Below, in pieces: positions 7,182-10,345 of a DNA stretch of 10,345 bases. Every line of letters begins with the position of its first letter. Position 1 is the first letter of the stretch. The notes beneath the pieces are model-generated. The model was not told where the DNA came from and searched no databases. It worked only from the letters and a program-made list of their open reading frames with translations. The position numbers were made by a program, and so were the translations under genes. This DNA comes from a bacterium (GTDB lineage Bacteria > Verrucomicrobiota > Verrucomicrobiae > Limisphaerales > J093): contig JAKCAB010000421.1 of NCBI GenBank assembly GCA_021839785.1, positions 1 through 10,345 of the forward strand, read 5' to 3'.

Positions 7182-7210
7182 TTGACTTGGGCCGCCTTTG
7201 TGCCGAAATA
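7182..7210 (+). promoter_or_regulatory. Candidate promoter of the mcsA-mcsB-clpC operon
   Basis: TTGACT (7182-7187) is a five-of-six -35 match starting 40 bp before the mcsA ATG; at 17-18 bp spacing lies an AT-rich GAAATAA stretch (7205-7211) that is a poor -10 element. A start near 7217 would leave only about five leader bases. No CtsR-type direct repeat and no CIRCE inverted repeat (TTAGCACTC-N9-GAGTGCTAA) is visible in 7086-7221, so heat-shock control through those two repressors is not indicated. Confidence 0.28.
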
Positions 7211-7221
7211 ACCTTCTGCCT

Positions 7222-7743
7222 ATGCTGTGCATGATTTGCCAGAAAAACGAGGCCACCATCCACCTTACCGACGTGAAAGACGGGAAGCTGAAAAAGGTGG
7301 ACGTGTGCGCCAGTTGCGCGAAAGCCAAGGGCCTGGATGACCCCACGGGCTTCGCGCTGGCCGATTTGTTGATGGGCCTGGGCACGTCCGAGGAAGTTGC
7401 CGCCAGCGCGCCGGCCGGCGAAGAACTGGCCTGCCCGGCCTGCGGCTTCACCCAGGCTGACTTCAAAAAGGCCGGTCGCCTCGGCTGCCCCGAGTGCTAC
7501 CAGACCTTCGGCGAAGGGCTCGCGGGCGTGCTCAAAACCATGCACAAAGGCACGCGCCACGCGGGCAAAGTGCCACGCGGCCTCAAGCTCGGTCGCGAAG
7601 TCCAGGAACGCGTTCAGACGATGCAGCGCAGTCTGGAGGAGGCGATCGCGCTGGAAAACTACGAAGAAGCCGCCCGCCTGCGCGACCTGATCAAGGCGTT
7701 GAAAGAAGATCCCAGCACCGCCGTCGCCGGTGGCACCCCATGA
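7222..7743 (+). CDS. mcsA: Protein-arginine kinase activator McsA
   Basis: Small cytoplasmic zinc-binding protein of 173 residues that binds and activates the arginine kinase McsB. Four CxxC pairs form two zinc sites: C3/C6 (CMIC), C29/C32 (CASC), C71/C74 (CPAC) and C89/C92 (CPEC). A C-terminal UVR motif spans about 136-161 (LEEAIALENYEEAARLRDLI). The order zinc region then UVR matches McsA of Bacillota. The chosen ATG at 7222 puts the first CxxC pair at residues 3-6 as in known McsA; a GTG at 7198 would add eight residues of no evident value. The stop overlaps the mcsB start (ATGA), so translation of the two is probably coupled, fitting their physical partnership. In Bacillota ctsR precedes mcsA; here the preceding gene is ilvE, 136 bp away. 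No Shine-Dalgarno sequence is seen before the start. Confidence 0.93.
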   Translation: MLCMICQKNEATIHLTDVKDGKLKKVDVCASCAKAKGLDDPTGFALADLLMGLGTSEEVAASAPAGEELACPACGFTQADFKKAGRLGCPECYQTFGEGLAGVLKTMHKGTRHAGKVPRGLKLGREVQERVQTMQRSLEEAIALENYEEAARLRDLIKALKEDPSTAVAGGTP

Positions 7744-8846
7744 ACTTGCACGAATTTCTCACCCCGCCGACGGAATTGGCCCAGCGCACCGGCCCCGGCG
7801 ACAAGATCGTCATGTCCAGCCGGGTGCGCCTGGCGCGCAACATCGTGGGTTTTTCCTTCCCCGGTTGGGCCAAGAAGGCCGACCGCCAGCGCGCCTGCGA
7901 GAAGTTGCGGTCCGCGGTCGAGGGCGTGCCGGCGATGAAGGGCGGGTTCGCCGAGTCGCTGGAAGCTTTGACTGCGTTGGACAAACAGGTGCTGGTCGAG
8001 CGGCACCTGATCAGTCGCGAGCACGCTGCCAAAGGCGCCGGCAGCGCGCTGGTTTTGAGCCGGGACGAAAGCCTGTCTGTGATGGTCAACGAGGAGGACC
8101 ATCTGCGGATGCAGGCGCTGCTGCCCGGCCTCCAACTCCGCGAGGCGTGGTTGCTGATCGACCGCCTGGACACCGATCTCGAACAGGCGCTCGATTACGC
8201 CTTTTCCCGCGAACTGGGTTATTTGACCGCCTGCCCCACCAACCTCGGCACCGGCATCCGCGTCAGCGCGATGCTGCACCTGCCGGCCTTGGTGCTGGAC
8301 GAGCAGATCACCCAGATCATCCAGGCGGTGAACAAACTCGGCCTGGCCGTGCGCGGCCTTTACGGCGAAGGCACGGAGGCGCTGGGCAACGTCTTCCAGG
8401 TGTCCAACCAGATGACGCTCGGCGAATCCGAGGCCGAAATCGTGGAGCGCCTCAACAAGGTGGTGGCACAGATCATCGAGCACGAGGAAAACGCCCGCGG
8501 CCGGTTGCTCGAAAAGCGGCCGAAGGTCGTCTTCAACCACATCGGCCGGGCTTACGGCATCCTGGCCAACGCCCACAGCGTCTCCTCGAAGGAGGCCATC
8601 AACCTGCTGTCGCTGCTCCGGCTGGGGCTCGATCTGGGCACCCTGCCGGGCTTTTCCCGGACGCTCGTGGACGAGTTGTCGATGCTGACGCAGCCCGCCC
8701 ATTTGCAGTTGCGCCACTCGGAAAAACTTTCCGCGGAAGAGCGCGACATCCTCCGCGCGGACATGCTGCGGGAGGCGTTGCGTCCGGTGCACCGGCCGGT
8801 CATGCCGCCCGCCCCGCCGGCACTGGACAAACCTCCGCCCGCGTAG
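7740..8846 (+). CDS. mcsB: Protein-arginine kinase McsB
   Basis: Cytoplasmic kinase of 368 residues that uses ATP to phosphorylate arginine side chains, marking proteins for ClpC-ClpP degradation. It belongs to the phosphagen (guanidino) kinase fold. Visible motifs are SSRVRLARN (26-34), with arginines expected to bind nucleotide phosphates, NEEDHLRMQ (117-125), LTACPTNLGTG (162-172) with the family cysteine C165, and GLYGEGTEALGNVFQVSNQ (206-224). The phosphoarginine-sensing RDxxRA motif is present as RDILRA at 335-340, which separates McsB from metabolic creatine or arginine kinases. Length is close to the roughly 360 of Bacillus McsB, with a Pro-rich tail at 353-368. The start overlaps the mcsA stop; an in-frame open stretch runs upstream to 7494 within mcsA and is a shadow. 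clpC begins 18 bp after the stop, so the three genes most likely form one operon. Confidence 0.95.
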   Translation: MNLHEFLTPPTELAQRTGPGDKIVMSSRVRLARNIVGFSFPGWAKKADRQRACEKLRSAVEGVPAMKGGFAESLEALTALDKQVLVERHLISREHAAKGAGSALVLSRDESLSVMVNEEDHLRMQALLPGLQLREAWLLIDRLDTDLEQALDYAFSRELGYLTACPTNLGTGIRVSAMLHLPALVLDEQITQIIQAVNKLGLAVRGLYGEGTEALGNVFQVSNQMTLGESEAEIVERLNKVVAQIIEHEENARGRLLEKRPKVVFNHIGRAYGILANAHSVSSKEAINLLSLLRLGLDLGTLPGFSRTLVDELSMLTQPAHLQLRHSEKLSAEERDILRADMLREALRPVHRPVMPPAPPALDKPPPA

Positions 8847-8864
8847 CAACTTTAATTCGCCATT

Positions 8865-10345
<1,481 letters not shown>

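Overview
The window is high-GC bacterial DNA (by eye roughly 60-65% G+C) carrying eight protein genes, one of them cut by the right edge. Three things suggest a member of the Verrucomicrobiota or a close PVC relative: a secreted quinoprotein-like beta-propeller whose mature end reads DWPEFRGP, a secreted protein ending in an SUMF1-type domain, and an McsA-McsB-ClpC cluster in a high-GC genome with almost no Shine-Dalgarno sequences. This placement is an inference from gene content, not a phylogenetic result.

Layout, left to right. Positions 1-392 hold no gene I can support; an AT-rich island there contains a perfect 12-bp palindrome. At 393-1106 (+) is the ubiE/menG quinone methyltransferase, starting with GTG. 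The following 291-bp gap holds a CGAAA/TTTCG-rich imperfect inverted repeat. At 1398-2762 (+) is a secreted PQQ-like beta-propeller protein. It converges, with a 9-bp gap, on a complete XerC/D-type tyrosine recombinase at 2772-3779 (-). The recombinase diverges from a 723-residue secreted protein at 3918-6089 (+), which joins an FG-GAP-like N-terminal half to an SUMF1-type C-terminal domain lacking the two catalytic cysteines. A GC-rich hairpin at 6111-6147 looks like its terminator. At 6216-7085 (+) is a class IV (branched-chain) aminotransferase.

The right third is the most coherent unit: mcsA (7222-7743), mcsB (7740-8846, ATGA overlap with mcsA) and clpC (8865 to beyond the edge, 18 bp after mcsB). 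Together they encode a protein-arginine phosphorylation and degradation pathway: McsA activates McsB, McsB phosphorylates arginines on damaged proteins, and the ClpC N-domain binds phosphoarginine and feeds the protein to ClpP. The residues expected for phosphoarginine sensing are visible in both McsB and ClpC. In Bacillota this operon normally begins with the repressor gene ctsR; none is present here, and no CtsR or CIRCE operator was seen.

The other genes look like housekeeping or envelope functions (menaquinone synthesis, Xer recombination, branched-chain amino acids) and do not form an evident new system with one another. The observations most worth following up are the ctsR-less mcsA-mcsB-clpC operon, the cysteine-less SUMF1 fusion protein, the intergenic CGAAA repeat, and the absence of Shine-Dalgarno sequences.
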